Assembly: GCA_003194525.1 (NCBI GenBank)
Contig: NBIV01000090.1
Span: 186,001-250,000, forward strand
Reading direction: 5' to 3'
Length of the DNA stretch: 64,000 nucleotides
From: Gracilariopsis chorda
Taxonomy: Eukaryota; Rhodophyta; Florideophyceae; Gracilariales; Gracilariaceae
Shown here: in pieces, positions 53,375 to 64,000 of the stretch
How positions within the stretch are numbered: position 1 is the stretch's first letter
Layout of the letters: every line of letters starts with the position of its first letter
Notes under the pieces: generated by a model
Seen by the model: the letters and a program-made list of their open reading frames with translations, nothing else
Databases searched by the model: none
Told to the model about the DNA's origin: nothing
Program-made: the position numbers and the translations under genes

Positions 53375-55306
53375 TGAATTGTAAGGGGTCAACTTGCTCG
53401 TTGTCAGAACAATCCTTAGGTAGGTTAGACAAGTGAAAACGGCCTTCGGCCGTGGGCGGCGCTGCGCGCCGCGTGGTTTTTGTAGCTTTGTGTATTTCGT
53501 ATTGTTTGGAGGCTCTCCGAGCACTTTCCTCGCTTGCGCTCGCGAAAGCGCTCGTAGAACCACGGGGCGCCGCGGCGCCTAGAGTATGTGGAGCCATTAG
53601 GGTTTGTGTTTAGGTATCTAAGTTGACTGCAGTGCCAGCCAATGATGAGAAAGCACGACACGTTGCTTTGTGTAACTGGGTGGCACTGCAGTCATTATGG
53701 GAGTGCCAGCCAGTAAGCAGGAAGCTTTGCTGCTGCTGCTGCTGCTGCTGAATTTTTTAAATGGTAGAGAGGCGTTGCGCCAAATGGGCGATTTGCATGC
53801 GCAAATGGGGGCGTGCAAAGCGAATTTGTGGCGCAACGCCTCCCGTCAGTCAACAACACCCCCCTCATACATGTGTAAATCATTAAGAGTGGGGTGTTGA
53901 GACAAGTAGAAACGGCCTTCGGCCGTGGGCGGCGCTGCGTGCCGCGTTGTTTTTGTAGCTTTGTGTATTCAGTAGCGTTCGGAGGCTCTCCGAGCACGTT
54001 GCTCGCTTGCGCTCGCAAGAGCGCCCGTAGAACCACGGGGCGCCGCGGCGCCTAGAGTATGTGGAGCCGTTACGGTTTTTGTTTAGGTGGCTAAATTGAC
54101 TGCAGTGCCAGCCAATGATGAGAAAGCGCCACACGTTGCTTTGTGTAACTGGATGGCACTGCAGTCATTACGGGAGTGCGAGCCAGTAAGCAGGAAGCTT
54201 TGCTGCTGCTGCTGCTGCTGAAGTTTTTAAATGGTAGGGAGGCGTTGCGCCAAATGGGCGATTTGCATGCGCAAATGGGGGCGTGCAAAGCGAATTTGTG
54301 GCGCAACGCCTCCCGTCAGTCAACAACACCCCCCTCATACATGTGTAAATCATTAAGAGTGGGGTGTTGAGACAAGTAGAAACGGCCTTCGGCCGTGGGC
54401 GGCGCTGCGTGCCGCGTTGTTTTTGTAGCTTTGTGTATTCAGTAGCGTTCGGAGGCTCTCCGAGCACGTTGCTCGCTTGCACTCGCAAGAGCGCCCGTAG
54501 AACCACGGGGCGCCGCGGCGCCTAGAGTATGTGGAGCCGTTACGGTTTTTGTTTAGGTGGCTAAATTGACTGCAGTGCCAGCCAATGATGAGAAAGCGCC
54601 ACACGTTGCTTTGTGTAACTGGATGGCACTGCAGTCATTACGGGAGTGCGAGCCAGTAAGCAGGAAGCTTTGCTGCTGCTGCTGCTGCTGAAGTTTTTAA
54701 ATGGTAGGGAGGCGTTGCGCCAAATGGGCGATTTGCATCGGCAAACGGGGGCGTGCAAGACGAATTTGTGGCGCAACGCCTCCATTCAATCAAAAACACC
54801 CCCCTCATAGAGGAACAAATACTTATAATGGAGAGACAAGTGGAAACGGCCTTCGGCCGTGGGCGGCGCTGCGCGCCGCGTTGGTTTTGTAGCTTTGTGT
54901 ATTTAGTAGCGTTCGGAGGCTCTCCGAGCACTTTGCTCGCTTGCGCTCGCAATAGCGCTCATAGAACCACGGAGCACCGCGGGGCTGAGAGTATGTGGAG
55001 CCGTAGGTGTTTGTGTTTAGGTGCTAAAATTGACTGCAGTGCCAGCCAATGATGAGAAAGCGCGACACGTTGCTTTTTGTAACTGGGTGGCACTGCAGTC
55101 ATTATGGGAGTGCCAACCAGTAAGCAGGAAGCTTTGCTGCTGCTGCTGCTGCTGAATTTTTTAAGTGGTAGGGAGTCGTTGCGCCAAATGGCAGTTTTGC
55201 AAGCGCGTATAGGGGCATACAGGGCGGTTTATTGGCGCACCGCCTCCCGTCAATCAAAAACACCCCCCTCATACATGTGTAAATCATTAAGAGTGGGGTG
55301 TTGAGA
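53375..55306 (-). mobile_element. Helitron-like tandem array H3 (four type B units)
   Basis: Four head-to-tail units: 53429-53901, 53902-54371, 54372-54835 and 54836-55306 (about 470 bp each). Units 2 and 3 are almost identical. Each has three hairpins: GGCCTTCGGCC with GGCGGCGCTGCGCGCCGC; GACTGCAGTGCCA..TGGCACTGCAGTC; and GGGAGGCGTTGCGCCA..TGGCGCAACGCCTCCC. It also carries a (CTG)n run. The minus-strand 5' end follows an A (A|TCTCAACACC). The tail left of unit 1 (about 53375-53428) matches that of H1. No coding sequence. Confidence 0.75.
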
Positions 55307-55590
55307 TTGAAAAGCTATGGTGTCGTCTAACCATATTCGTTGCGTGCTTTTCTTGGAAGAAGGATTTCTAAAAACGATACTGACTTTACTTGCCGGGAAA
55401 TGGTTAGAAATTACATGTTTGTAGAATGCTGACAAAATAGCTACAATTAAGTAAAATACTTCTTATTTGTCTTTTAGAATACTGTGCACTTCTTTATGAT
55501 GCTTTATCTACTACACATTGTTGCCACTGTTTTATTGTGTATGTCAATAAAAGTGTCTCTAAGTACGCATTTAAAAACGAAAAGAATGGT
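55307..55590. other. Short intergenic region
   Basis: AT-rich gap between array H3 and the transposase remnant. AATAAA-like motifs on the plus strand. Nothing else seen. Confidence 0.35.
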
Positions 55591-56479
55591 TTAATCTCGA
55601 AATACCGACTCCCCGTAAAACATCGAAAGAAAAACAATATCCAAAACCGCAAAAGAGCAATAATTGGGCCTTAAAATGTTGTGGCGATACCTATGGCTCA
55701 ACACAATAAACATTTTCATTCTCGAGTTCAAGCATTCGTGTTTAGCCCGTTGCCGAGTGAAAACATGCCTAGATTGTGGCGCAATATCACCTTTGTTCAA
55801 ACAAACATCATCTTGATACCTTTGAGCACAAAAAACTCTTTTATTTTCAATTAATCTCTGCTTAAGGTCTTGTCTGAAAATCCAAAGGTCTGTATGACAA
55901 CCGCAGGGAAAAGGTCCAGTAGCGATCGAAATATCAATTTCGTTCCGAATTTCAGCTGATTTAAATTTCTGTGAGTACCACTTCTTTCTAAAATACTGTG
56001 GTTCATTAATCGCAAAATCCACTCCGTCAATAGAAATGTAGACCCAAGGCATTTCCGATTCGAATAAAATGCAATTGCTCAATTCCCTCTTGGAAAAAAA
56101 TGGTTAGTACACACAAATGTATAAGAAAAAGTAGAAAGGTCTCAATGCTTACTATACGTAAATTGGATATTGCTTCTATAATCTTTCATGCCCATTTTTG
56201 AAAGGGTTTTCATCTGCTCCTACAATCTTTGCGTGTACATGCTCACAAGAGTATTGCTTCAAAAAACGGAAGGCCCCAAAGAAGATGTTTTAGCTTTACT
56301 GTCCCATCTACAACTGGCACAATATCTTTCCAAATCTTGCTGCAAATTAACGGTGAAGCCCCAAGAAAAGATCGATAGGTGCGCTGTAATACACAAGAGC
56401 TTTTAGTAGAAAAGTTTGGAATGATGGCTTCTGCTTCAAGAACGAAGTCAAAGCCTGAAAAGAAGGTTATATTCGACAT
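55591..56479 (-). pseudogene. PIF/Harbinger-type (DDE_Tnp_4-like) transposase remnant
   Basis: N-terminal part (56479-56243): TYRSFLGASPLICSKIW and LKHLLWGLPFFEA. Then a decayed segment with FQKWA.KIIEAISNL in shifted frames, a plausible 69-nt intron (56157-56089: GTATAG donor, CTAAC, TTTTTTTCCAAG end), then the catalytic domain (56082-55591): YISIDGVDFAI (first Asp), GPFPCGCHTDLWIFRQDLK (second Asp), HECLNSRMKMF with the expected Glu, and RHNIL. This layout matches IS5/PIF-Harbinger-like DDE proteins with the GPFPCG signature. About seven residues appear deleted before GPFPCG. Inactive. Confidence 0.75.
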
Positions 56480-56582
56480 AGTACAGAGAACAAGAAGATT
56501 TGCAACTGTTTCTTCTCAAAAGGAAGGCAATACTTTGAGACTATTGCTTTTTATTTTTTTTGTCAAAGATCTACAATTTTAG

Positions 56583-57659
56583 ATCTACTCCCTGATGATT
56601 GTACAATGCGTTAAAAATCTTACTTACAGCGAAGATAATCATTTCTCTGTGTAATTTATATATGTTTCCCAAACAAAATTTGAATTGAAAGTCATTTGCC
56701 TTACTAAATCGAATCTGTTACCATATACGTGGCCTTATACACAGCTTACTGTTTACCTTGGTACAAATGCGAACAATTCAAAATATCAGGAAAGTATGGA
56801 CATAACAGCCCGACTATGTATTTATTCACTGTCAAGAATAGTGTGACATAATTCGATATCACAAGTTCAAAACTTACAAACCCCTACATTAGAAAATTTG
56901 ATAATAGTCGTAGTTGACTTCGCCCTGTAGCACCTTAACGCTGTTCGAGGTGTTCTACAACACACTTTGCCCACCTAGTTTCCCAAAGTGGTGGTCATAA
57001 CACTACCAGACGCGTACGGCTTTCAGAAACGGGCCGACATGGTTGCCGCAGTAATCCCTACAACATAGCAGATTAACTTTGGAAAATGAGTTCTACAATT
57101 TCTTATTCTGCACTGCAAAAGAGCAGCAATATTTCTATAAAACAGAAATATTTCTTGTCTTTTTCTTTGTTACGAAGTAAACTGGTGCCAAATAATATGA
57201 TTCAAACTGCGTCTTCTTAAAAAGTATATAGAACTAAACTGCTTTGGTGAAGATGAGGAGAGTTGAATGATATTGTCCATAGATAGAGCAAGGATAATTT
57301 CTATACAAACAGAAATGTTGCAAAAAAGAGTCGCAATGTTCACGAGTAAATAGTAAACTTGGTGTGAACTTGTACTAAACAGATTTAAAATACGTATCAC
57401 ACTTTCCTCTACTGACGACAGCGTTACTGTGCCCGGTAAGTCAGTAACTTGTGACGTCAAATACATGAATGTGAATTGCATGAGTCATAAACTTACGTAT
57501 GTCATCGAGGCAACAATGAATTGTAGTCAACTGAGATATCCGTACTATTGATGTGCTAAGCTGTAAAAAAAATTATTTCTTAGTGTAGATAGCTTCTGTA
57601 ACTCTGGCGAATGTCGGAGAACGACATGGTGTATAAATTACAAGCTTCTCAAGTGTTTT
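56583..57659. other. AT-rich intergenic region between divergent ORFs
   Basis: Separates the transposase remnant (minus) from the accessory ORF (plus), so it may hold their promoters. No motif or repeat is obvious. Short frames only. Confidence 0.4.
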
Positions 57660-58612
57660 ATGCTATTTGATTGGCAAACTCGTATCGCCTATCATGGTTC
57701 TTTGTGCAATCACGAAGATGCAGACCCCCGCTTAGCAAAGCATTCAAGAGCCGTTAAATTACTAACCGCAATGTTTAAGAACAACGAACTCACCGAAACA
57801 GAGATTCCAGCAGTCGTATGGAATTCCCATGAAGCATTTCGCGCCCACCGTTTGCCTGCCGTTTGGGAAGTAGTTTAGGCAGGTTAAATGCAAGTTTCTG
57901 GAAACACAGTAAGGTATAATTTTATTTCAGCCACTGCTTCTGAACATTTACAAGATGCTGACACACTTTGTACGCCTAAGACCACCTTAACTTAAACGCG
58001 GTCTACAGTAGATCCAGTAGCATTCACGGAGATGCGCACGATGATTCCAATTCTATCGATGATAACGAGCTTGAAGCTGTTGGGAAAGATCTAACGTCAG
58101 ATGAAGAACAAGATCAAGATAAAAGCGGATGTTTTGATATATCTTTTCATCCGTTTTATCTCATTTCTGAGTGGCAGGAACCTCACACTACGAATAAGCG
58201 GTGTATTGCTCGGTTCATTTGCCATCTGGCGTACGAAAAGAAGATTTTGCTTCACAAGTAATTGATTCTGGTCAATATTTAGAACTTGTTACTAATTGGC
58301 CAACAGCTTTGAAAAACGTGCATCATCCTCACTTGAAGTATTTGCGGACTGGAAATCATAGTTTCTATAGTTCTTTTCATCCTGAGTACATGGGATTTGA
58401 GTCTACGTTGAAGCGACGTCGTTCAAATCAAACCAGTGAGGTAACCTCTACTTTTCGGATAAAATTGCCGACAGTAGTGGAGACAGCTTTACAGTAATAC
58501 AATTTATCTTGGGCTGACGAAACAAGGATAGTTTACATTCGTCTCAAAGCTCATGCTGAGCAATATTCTAACCTTGGTAAGCATCTTCAAGACTTTGAAC
58601 TGTTAGAAGAGT
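57660..58612 (+). pseudogene. Transposon accessory protein next to the Harbinger-type transposase
   Basis: Three pieces: 57660-57878 (HEDADPRLAKHSRAVKLL.. VVWNSHEAFRAHRLP), an acidic stretch (58030-58200, DNELEAVGKDLTSDEEQDQD, WQEPHTTNK) and, after a frameshift near 58200, VHLPSGVRKEDF..GQYLELVTNWP and a TAA inside 58498-58500 before ADETRIVYIRLKAH. Sequence conservation across the breaks shows it is one gene. I recall similar proteins near DDE transposases in algae, but cannot name a family. Possibly the second ORF that PIF/Harbinger elements typically need. Confidence 0.5.
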
Positions 58613-59465
58613 AAAATCTGTAATTCATTCGCTGAAAAACTATTGAATCAGAAATAACCGCGAAATGTTTTAAAACATATCTAGTTTTTGTTTATATTGC
58701 GCTATGTCCTTTGATTTATGTTTGTGTGAGTACACCATGGGTCTTCCTTTTTTTGTGGTATAGTACTTGTAGGCAATTCTTATATTGCGTATTGGCGAAC
58801 TGTTAAATATTTGAGCAAAGGAACCCTTTCAGAAGATATCTACCATTTCTTTTTTAAAATATATTGATACCAGTTTGAACTACTTTTTAATTGTTGATGA
58901 GAGCAATAGAGAATCGAACGTAATCAATATTAGGTCGAAGACTATTATTATCAACAATATCTTTGCAAACACGACAAGAATGCAAATTCCCACATCTCCT
59001 GGGGAAAGACAAAGGGGCGAGGAATAAATGGGAGGGGCAACAAGTGGGCGGCGGAGCGAACACGTGGAGGAGGTAACAAGCGAAAACGGGTGTGTGCACT
59101 CAGTGCAGTGGACTCTGTGCAGTCGTTGCATGAGTATAACTGTGCTGTACAATTGTCCGTTAGCAGATCATACATCCAATTTTATCTGCGGCTATATTGA
59201 CGCTGGACGCATTTTATTCGTGCGGCAGTGAGGGCAACGTGTCCAACTGGCATGATTGCCCCTTTCAATGCTTGAAAATCGAAACGCAGAGTATCATAGG
59301 GCCCTCATTGTTCAAAATCTGTGCCCCCTAAAAATATCTAAGAAACCCAACCTCTAAACCACCTGCACCAGGTGGGTACATATGGGGTTCAGAAAACTTA
59401 CCCCTAAATACACCTAGGAAACTGAAAGATTCACGACCCACAAAAGAGGGTACAGGACGCCAAAA
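58613..59465. other. Intergenic region, no gene
   Basis: No convincing coding frame. Stops are frequent on both strands. The right part may belong to the Copia copy 2 LTR. Confidence 0.35.
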
Positions 59466-59468
59466 AAT

Positions 59469-59586
59469 ATACCGGTTTTGAGAGGTAGAATTAGAGAGAG
59501 TTGCATTGCAATTCTCTCAATTGCAATATACCGGTTTTGAGAGGTAGAATGAGAGAGAGTTGCATTGCAATTCTCTCAATTGCAAT
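59469..59586. repeat. 59-bp tandem duplication with internal inverted repeats
   Basis: Two copies (starting 59469 and 59528) of a block running from ACCGGTTTTGAGAGG through AGAGTTGCATTGCAATTCTC to CAATTGCAAT. The ATTGCAAT palindromes let each copy fold. It lies just upstream of a TATA box, as enhancer repeats do in LTR U3 regions. Confidence 0.8.
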
Positions 59587-59657
59587 GCAACTCTGAATTG
59601 AGATTGCATTGGGTACTTTTCTTCAACTAAGCTTACAAATAATTAAAAGAGAGAGTC

Positions 59658-59663
59658 TATAAA
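59658..59663 (+). promoter_or_regulatory. TATA box, probably of the Copia copy 2 LTR
   Basis: CTATAAAGGGGCGG context about 70 bp after the tandem duplication and 1.1 kb upstream of Copia gag. I infer it is the LTR promoter. A second LTR copy to confirm this is not in the window. Confidence 0.4.
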
Positions 59664-60318
59664 GGGGCGGCTGGCGGTGCAGTCTGTGCCTTCTGCCAGA
59701 CACACACTTCGTCTCATGGTCGCATCGCTCAACCATCCCTCGACCGCAACGCCGAAACCGATCCCTGTCTCGAATCCCCCCCCTCTTTCTTACCCCCCTG
59801 ACTGCCACTCCGAAGCTTTCTCTCCCTACATCAACCACGTACCCCTCCCCTGATCGTAGCCCCGCAAAGCACCCCTCATTTACTTCAACTGCTCCAGAGA
59901 CTGCGGAATTCATTCCGGCACCTCAGGTCTACAGGGTATACTTGGTCGTTACTACAACTTTAAAGGAAATCTGGTTTATTCGCTTTCTCTTCTTTGGACA
60001 AACGCATGCACTGTGGACGATACTATCCGTTATTTCGTTCCAGCAACTCACTGTTGGCTGTTTCTTTACATTGACAAACGACACGTCGTGAACCAATATT
60101 GGAGTCACACACTGCACTACAGCGACGGAAAACAGGGTAACGAGTCAACAACTACTCAGCTTTCACCCCCTACTGCAAGAAAGTTTATCTTTTCCAAAGA
60201 CGTTTGTGTCTGCAACCCCCGCCATTACAAAATCTTCATTTACTTGGAAATTCAACCTCCATTTTCGTGTTATCAACCTAAGGCCGAACAGCTCGCAAGC
60301 TGAGTACCAAGACGAGAA
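59664..60318. other. Putative LTR R/U5 of Copia copy 2
   Basis: C-rich sequence with no confident gene between the TATA box and the conserved leader. Its boundary with the leader (GAATGGATTGGGCACTTGAA near 60315) matches copy 1 near 32908. Confidence 0.35.
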
Positions 60319-60805
60319 TGGATTGGGCACTTGAATTAATCGTCAGGATTTGATATCACACCGGATAACCGGCTGAGCTGGGGTGTGCTCTGTCTGCCTT
60401 TGGTGACAAGGTATGTCGTCGTTCGGCCCGAACTGCTCAATAAGCCTCTTTCCTTACTAACCAACAAAGCGGTGCTCCAGTATTGCAAAGAACTAGAAGG
60501 GGTCAACTGGTGAAAACTTATCTTCAGTTAGCAACCTGCCTTGGACGTTCCATAGAGACTAAACACATCTCGCTCTTTTTTAAGCAGAGCTTGGCAGGCT
60601 GCAGAATGTCGTGACTCACCGGGAGAGAGTAACCCGGGTCCAGAGGCCAATCCTCTAGGGTAACGGAGGTAGTTTCTCCTGTCAGTGCGACCGAACAAAA
60701 GAAAACTCCAAAAAGGAACCTCGCTAGCTAGAAGTCGAGCTGTCTATCAAAAGAAACCTCGCTAAACAGAGGTCATCACTCTCCTTTCACTCTTAACCCA
60801 AAAAC

Positions 60806-61500
60806 ATGAGTGGAAGTAGAGAACAAGGCAAGAGAACAATCCCACGCCTTAAGGGGTCCGCGGACTATTACAAATGGAGAATATATGTTCGAGACATAAG
60901 GAATGCTGACCAAATTCTCTTTGTATTAACGGATGCCTGCCCATTGGAAAGTTAGAGCTCTGCCCAAGCTCGCCGCTGATTTGACAACGCGGATAGAAAA
61001 TCAAGATCACATATTATGCAGAACCTTGGTATTCAGCCAATTGTTGCCGTGGAAGAACTTCTTGAAAGACCACAATGTTCCACATTAAACGTTTGGACCA
61101 AGCTTGAGACTACTTACAAAAAGGACAAAATTCAAACGAAAAAGAATCTTCGACAACGTCTCAACATTCTTGTGTTCAAGGATGACGGGAACATTCTCGA
61201 ACATCTCCAAGATATGTAAACAATATTCCTTGAGCTTGCTCGTCTCGGAGATCCAATAAACGACAAGGATCCAACAGCGTTCTTATTGCGAACCTTACCA
61301 GACTCATTAATGGCAATCACATTACTGGCAGATGCCATTTTCATGGAGCATGGCCAGGTGGTCTCGTTGATAAGATCTCAAATGTATCGCCGCAAACACC
61401 ATGATTCCACTAGTACCATCATACCGGTGGTATACAAAGTGGTTCCCAATACCCCCATATGGTCGCGTGGAAGTCCAAAACTGCAATCCTAAAGCCGCGT
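60806..61500 (+). pseudogene. Copia gag, copy 2
   Basis: Starts ATG 60806. One frame with three stops (TAG near 60954, TGA near 60978, TAA at 61217-61219). Conserved blocks: ADYYKWRIYVRD, LLERPQCSTLNVWTKLE, KNLRQRLNILVFKDD, LLRTLPDSLMAITLL. After about 61350 the frame is lost and the zinc knuckle is not clear. It would form the retrotransposon particle. Confidence 0.75.
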
Positions 61501-61699
61501 CGGAGATCCACAACGGTTTGCTGCTGGGATTGCGGATAACCATTCCCTATCAGATCTGACTGTCGTTGGAGAAAACAATCCAAACCAAACGAGGATTACC
61601 GGAAACGATCTTCAAATTGAATGCGTAATAGCAACTTATGATCGAAGGAATGAGACTCCAACGGAAAAAAATTCCAGCAAGCCCAACCCCGATAGACAG

Positions 61700-63201
61700 A
61701 ATACCGAACCTCTTGGGTTGGCTGCTATAACACATCCACAACTATCTGCTCACGAACATGAGGCAGTTACATGGCTGGAATGCGACGCCAGTCATGTTTT
61801 TGTTAACGATAGAGCCCTCTTCTGGGATTATAAAGCCGTGGAGAATCAATCAGTGGGTACATACGACAGAGACTCTGAGATAAGGGGGACAGGAACTATC
61901 ATGCTTCTTTTGGGAGATTGAATCTCTTTACCTGCAAAACACACTCCATCATTTGATTGCGATCTCGTCTCTCTATCATTACTTCCAGATTATGCTACTG
62001 TCACATTCAGTTGGGATAATACCTTTACCGTGTTTATCATAAAGGGTTCTCGAAACCAAGCACTGCTCCACCAATGCACAGCGAAGAACGGACTTTATCC
62101 ACTACCAAACCTAATCCCTCCGCTTCACGCTCAGGCCAGTTTTATAGCATTTAAAGATACAGCCAAAGACTGGCACGAAAAACTAGATATCTTGGAAAAG
62201 ACCGAATACTCTCCACCGTCCACCAGTTTAACGGTGTACCCGATCTCTCGCAATCCGATGTTCAAAGCATCCATTGCACACCAACCCTAGAAGCAGGACC
62301 GAGACGAGCTCCACTAGAACGATTGTCATCCTTAGCAACTTCCCCACTGGAGCTCACGCATACAGACCTAACTGGTCCCATCACCCCACCGTCATTACAA
62401 GGATCAAAGTACATGCAGGTACTCTTTGATGACGCCCCAAGAGCATCGTCGATTTAATTCCTATCGACTAAATCACAGTTCTTCGTCTCCATAAAGTGGT
62501 ACAAGGCTCTCGCTGAAAAGGAACAGCCAAGGAACCGTCTTTATTGCGTTCGCCTTGACGGAGCGGGTGAGAATAAAGCGAAGGAATTCGTCACTTATGC
62601 ATTGAAAAACGGAATAATCTTTGAATAAACACCACCTTAAGCCCAAGACTCGAACGACGCAGCTGAAGAAATCATCCAACATTTGTGGAAGACGGCTCGA
62701 ACATTTCTCTACACATCCAAACTACCTCTACAGATTTGGGAAGAAGCCATAACGCATGCAAATTAGATACAGAACCGCCTACCAAAGTCCAGAATCGGCA
62801 TGAAGGTCCCTTACACGGAATGGTTTGGTAATAAGCCCAAGTTCTCCACTCTACTAAAGCTTGGACAAGAAATTCATGCGTATATCTATCGATCTGATAC
62901 TGCACCGAACAAGGACTTACTACCTCGATCTGTGAAGGGACACTTCGCTGGAATGCAAAGCACTCAGACGACATACAGAGTTTACATCCCATCCATCGAG
63001 AAGGTGATCATGGTCAGGCAAGAAGATTTCACGGTATCAAAGGACTCTCCACCATCCATCAACACGCTACTTGACTTCTCGTCCTTGAGCCGGACAGAAG
63101 CTGAGAATTGGCTCGATGAAAAAGTAGAAGAGTACCATGACGCCGCTTTTTTGCACTGCGTAGTTGCACTGCTTAGTTGCACACTCTCGCTCGAAAGATG
63201 A
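61700..63201 (+). pseudogene. Copia protease region and integrase, copy 2
   Basis: A protease-like TWLECDASHVFVN (about 61770), then a pre-integrase segment (LLHQCTAKNGLYPLPN near 62070), then the integrase core: HTDLTGPI (first Asp), RLDGAGENKAKEF (second Asp) and NDAAEEIIQHLWKTARTFL (catalytic Glu region). Downstream, FAGMQSTQTTYRVYIP is the typical post-core segment. Stops at several places, including 62456 and near 62627 and 62764. Confidence 0.78.
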
Positions 63202-63408
63202 AAACGACTCCTTTAAGGTACCGAATAGCTTAGAGGAAGCAAGAAATATTACAGAATGGGCAGAAGCAATCAACATCGAATACGATGCTCTCGTTGAAAA
63301 AAAGAACTTGGAGACTCATTGACAGGAACGTAGGAATGAAACCCCTTCTATTCCTGTGGACGTGTAACGGGAAATATATAAATAATTCCTCCGGAAATTC
63401 GTCCCTAC

Positions 63409-64000
63409 ATGCAAAAACCATACTTGGAATACGATGCTGACAATCTGTACGCACCTGTGGCTCGGCTGGAAACATTCCGACTAGCTTTGGCCAAGGCAGC
63501 GGCACAGAAACTGCTTTTGGAGACAATGGATATAAGCAACGCTTACCTTTACGGTGACCTAGAAGAACCGTTGATAATAGAGCAACCCCAGAATGCCTAC
63601 GGCTCTTTTTATTTTCCTGGTAAAGTTTGCTTACTGTTTAAATTAATTTAAGGTGCAAAGCAAGTGGGAAAATTTGGGGATATCTCTTGCACACAGAGGT
63701 AGTTCGACGGGGATTTAAGCAGTCGAAGACGGACAGTAGACTGTACATTTACAGGTCAGGAAATGGCACAATAATTATTGTCGACTTTGTATATGACATT
63801 CTGACTCTGTCCGATTCAAAGTCTCTCCTGGAAGACTTTAAGGCTGAAATTAGGAAACTGTTTCAAGTAAAACTTCTTGGTGAGGCCAAGTCTTTCATTG
63901 TTCTGGAACTAAAAAGAGATAATAACGGCATTTGTGCAAGCCAAGAGAGGTATGTGGAAAATCTACTTCTAGAATACAATCTCTGCAATGCGAACCCAGA
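63409..64000 (+). pseudogene. Copia reverse transcriptase, copy 2, cut by window end
   Basis: Motifs YAPVARLETFRLALA, MDISNAYLYGDLEEP, and after a TAA near 63651 KQVGKIWGYLL and FKQSKTDSRLYI. The polymerase active site, normally YVDD, reads FVYD (about 63785-63796), so a catalytic Asp is Tyr. The protein continues past the window. Confidence 0.85.

Larger units (their letters stand above)
60319..64000 (+). mobile_element. Decayed Ty1/Copia retrotransposon, copy 2, runs off window
   Basis: Leader (60319-60805), gag, protease region, integrase, then reverse transcriptase in that order, which defines Copia (integrase before reverse transcriptase). Many in-frame stops. The 3' part and 3' LTR lie beyond 64000. 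Better preserved than copy 1 at 32910. Confidence 0.88.

Noticed and set aside
53600-53680. Hammerhead ribozyme in the repeat units (TGATGAG followed by AAAGC)
   Set aside because: The conserved core does not line up: the bases before GATGAG and the GAAA box position are wrong.
1-64000. CRISPR array or prokaryotic operon structure
   Set aside because: Tandem repeats here lack unique spacers of constant size, and all mobile elements and introns are eukaryotic.

Overview
This looks like a nuclear contig from a transposon-rich, intron-poor eukaryote. Host genes are small, widely spaced and mostly single-exon. The one intron I can place confidently in a host gene is 91 nt, with GT..AG ends and a CTAAC branch-site match. 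Most of the rest is nested mobile DNA of purely eukaryotic classes: Ty3/Gypsy, Ty1/Copia, piggyBac, Helitron-type, PIF/Harbinger-type and Plavaka/CACTA-like. My best guess is a red alga of the Chondrus type. That is inference from gene style and transposon mix, and no marker gene here proves it.

Layout. 1-2872: internal part and LTR of a decayed Ty3/Gypsy element (E1, minus). 2873-12617: a complete 9.7 kb Ty3/Gypsy element (E2, minus) with 874-bp LTRs and a TGGTC target duplication, inserted one base inside the tip of the E1 LTR. 12.6-21.9 kb: the host-like segment, with a secreted cysteine-rich protein, a truncated DNA-binding-type ORF, a zinc-finger-like protein with an internal duplication, a secreted metallo-beta-lactamase-fold hydrolase and a membrane protein. 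21.9-24.8 kb: a piggyBac transposon with an uninterrupted 700-residue transposase and doubled 18-bp palindromes at both ends. 25.1-31.0 kb: head-to-tail arrays of a Helitron-like repeat, one unit of which carries a broken Pif1-type helicase gene. 32.9-35.7 kb: a decayed Copia element interrupted by a solo E1-type LTR.

36.2-49.0 kb is the most unusual part. Two genes leftwards (a coiled-coil protein and a ParB-like protein) face three or four rightwards (a DPPY-type DNA methyltransferase, a SET-domain protein and a coiled-coil protein). The divergent interval holds two ~320-bp direct repeats, each built around a ~61-bp-arm inverted repeat. A Plavaka/CACTA-like transposase remnant lies at the right edge. 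I read this as a decayed large mobile element that carried both DNA- and histone-modifying enzymes. 49.7-51.3 kb: a Helitron Rep remnant. 53.4-55.3 kb: a four-unit array of the same Helitron-like repeat. 55.6-58.6 kb: a PIF/Harbinger-type transposase remnant and a divergent accessory ORF. 59.5-64 kb: a second decayed Copia element running off the window end.

Nearly all transposon genes carry in-frame stops or frameshifts. The exceptions are the piggyBac transposase and the host-like genes, so the window is a graveyard with at least one recent arrival. All family assignments are by eye from motifs, with no database search.
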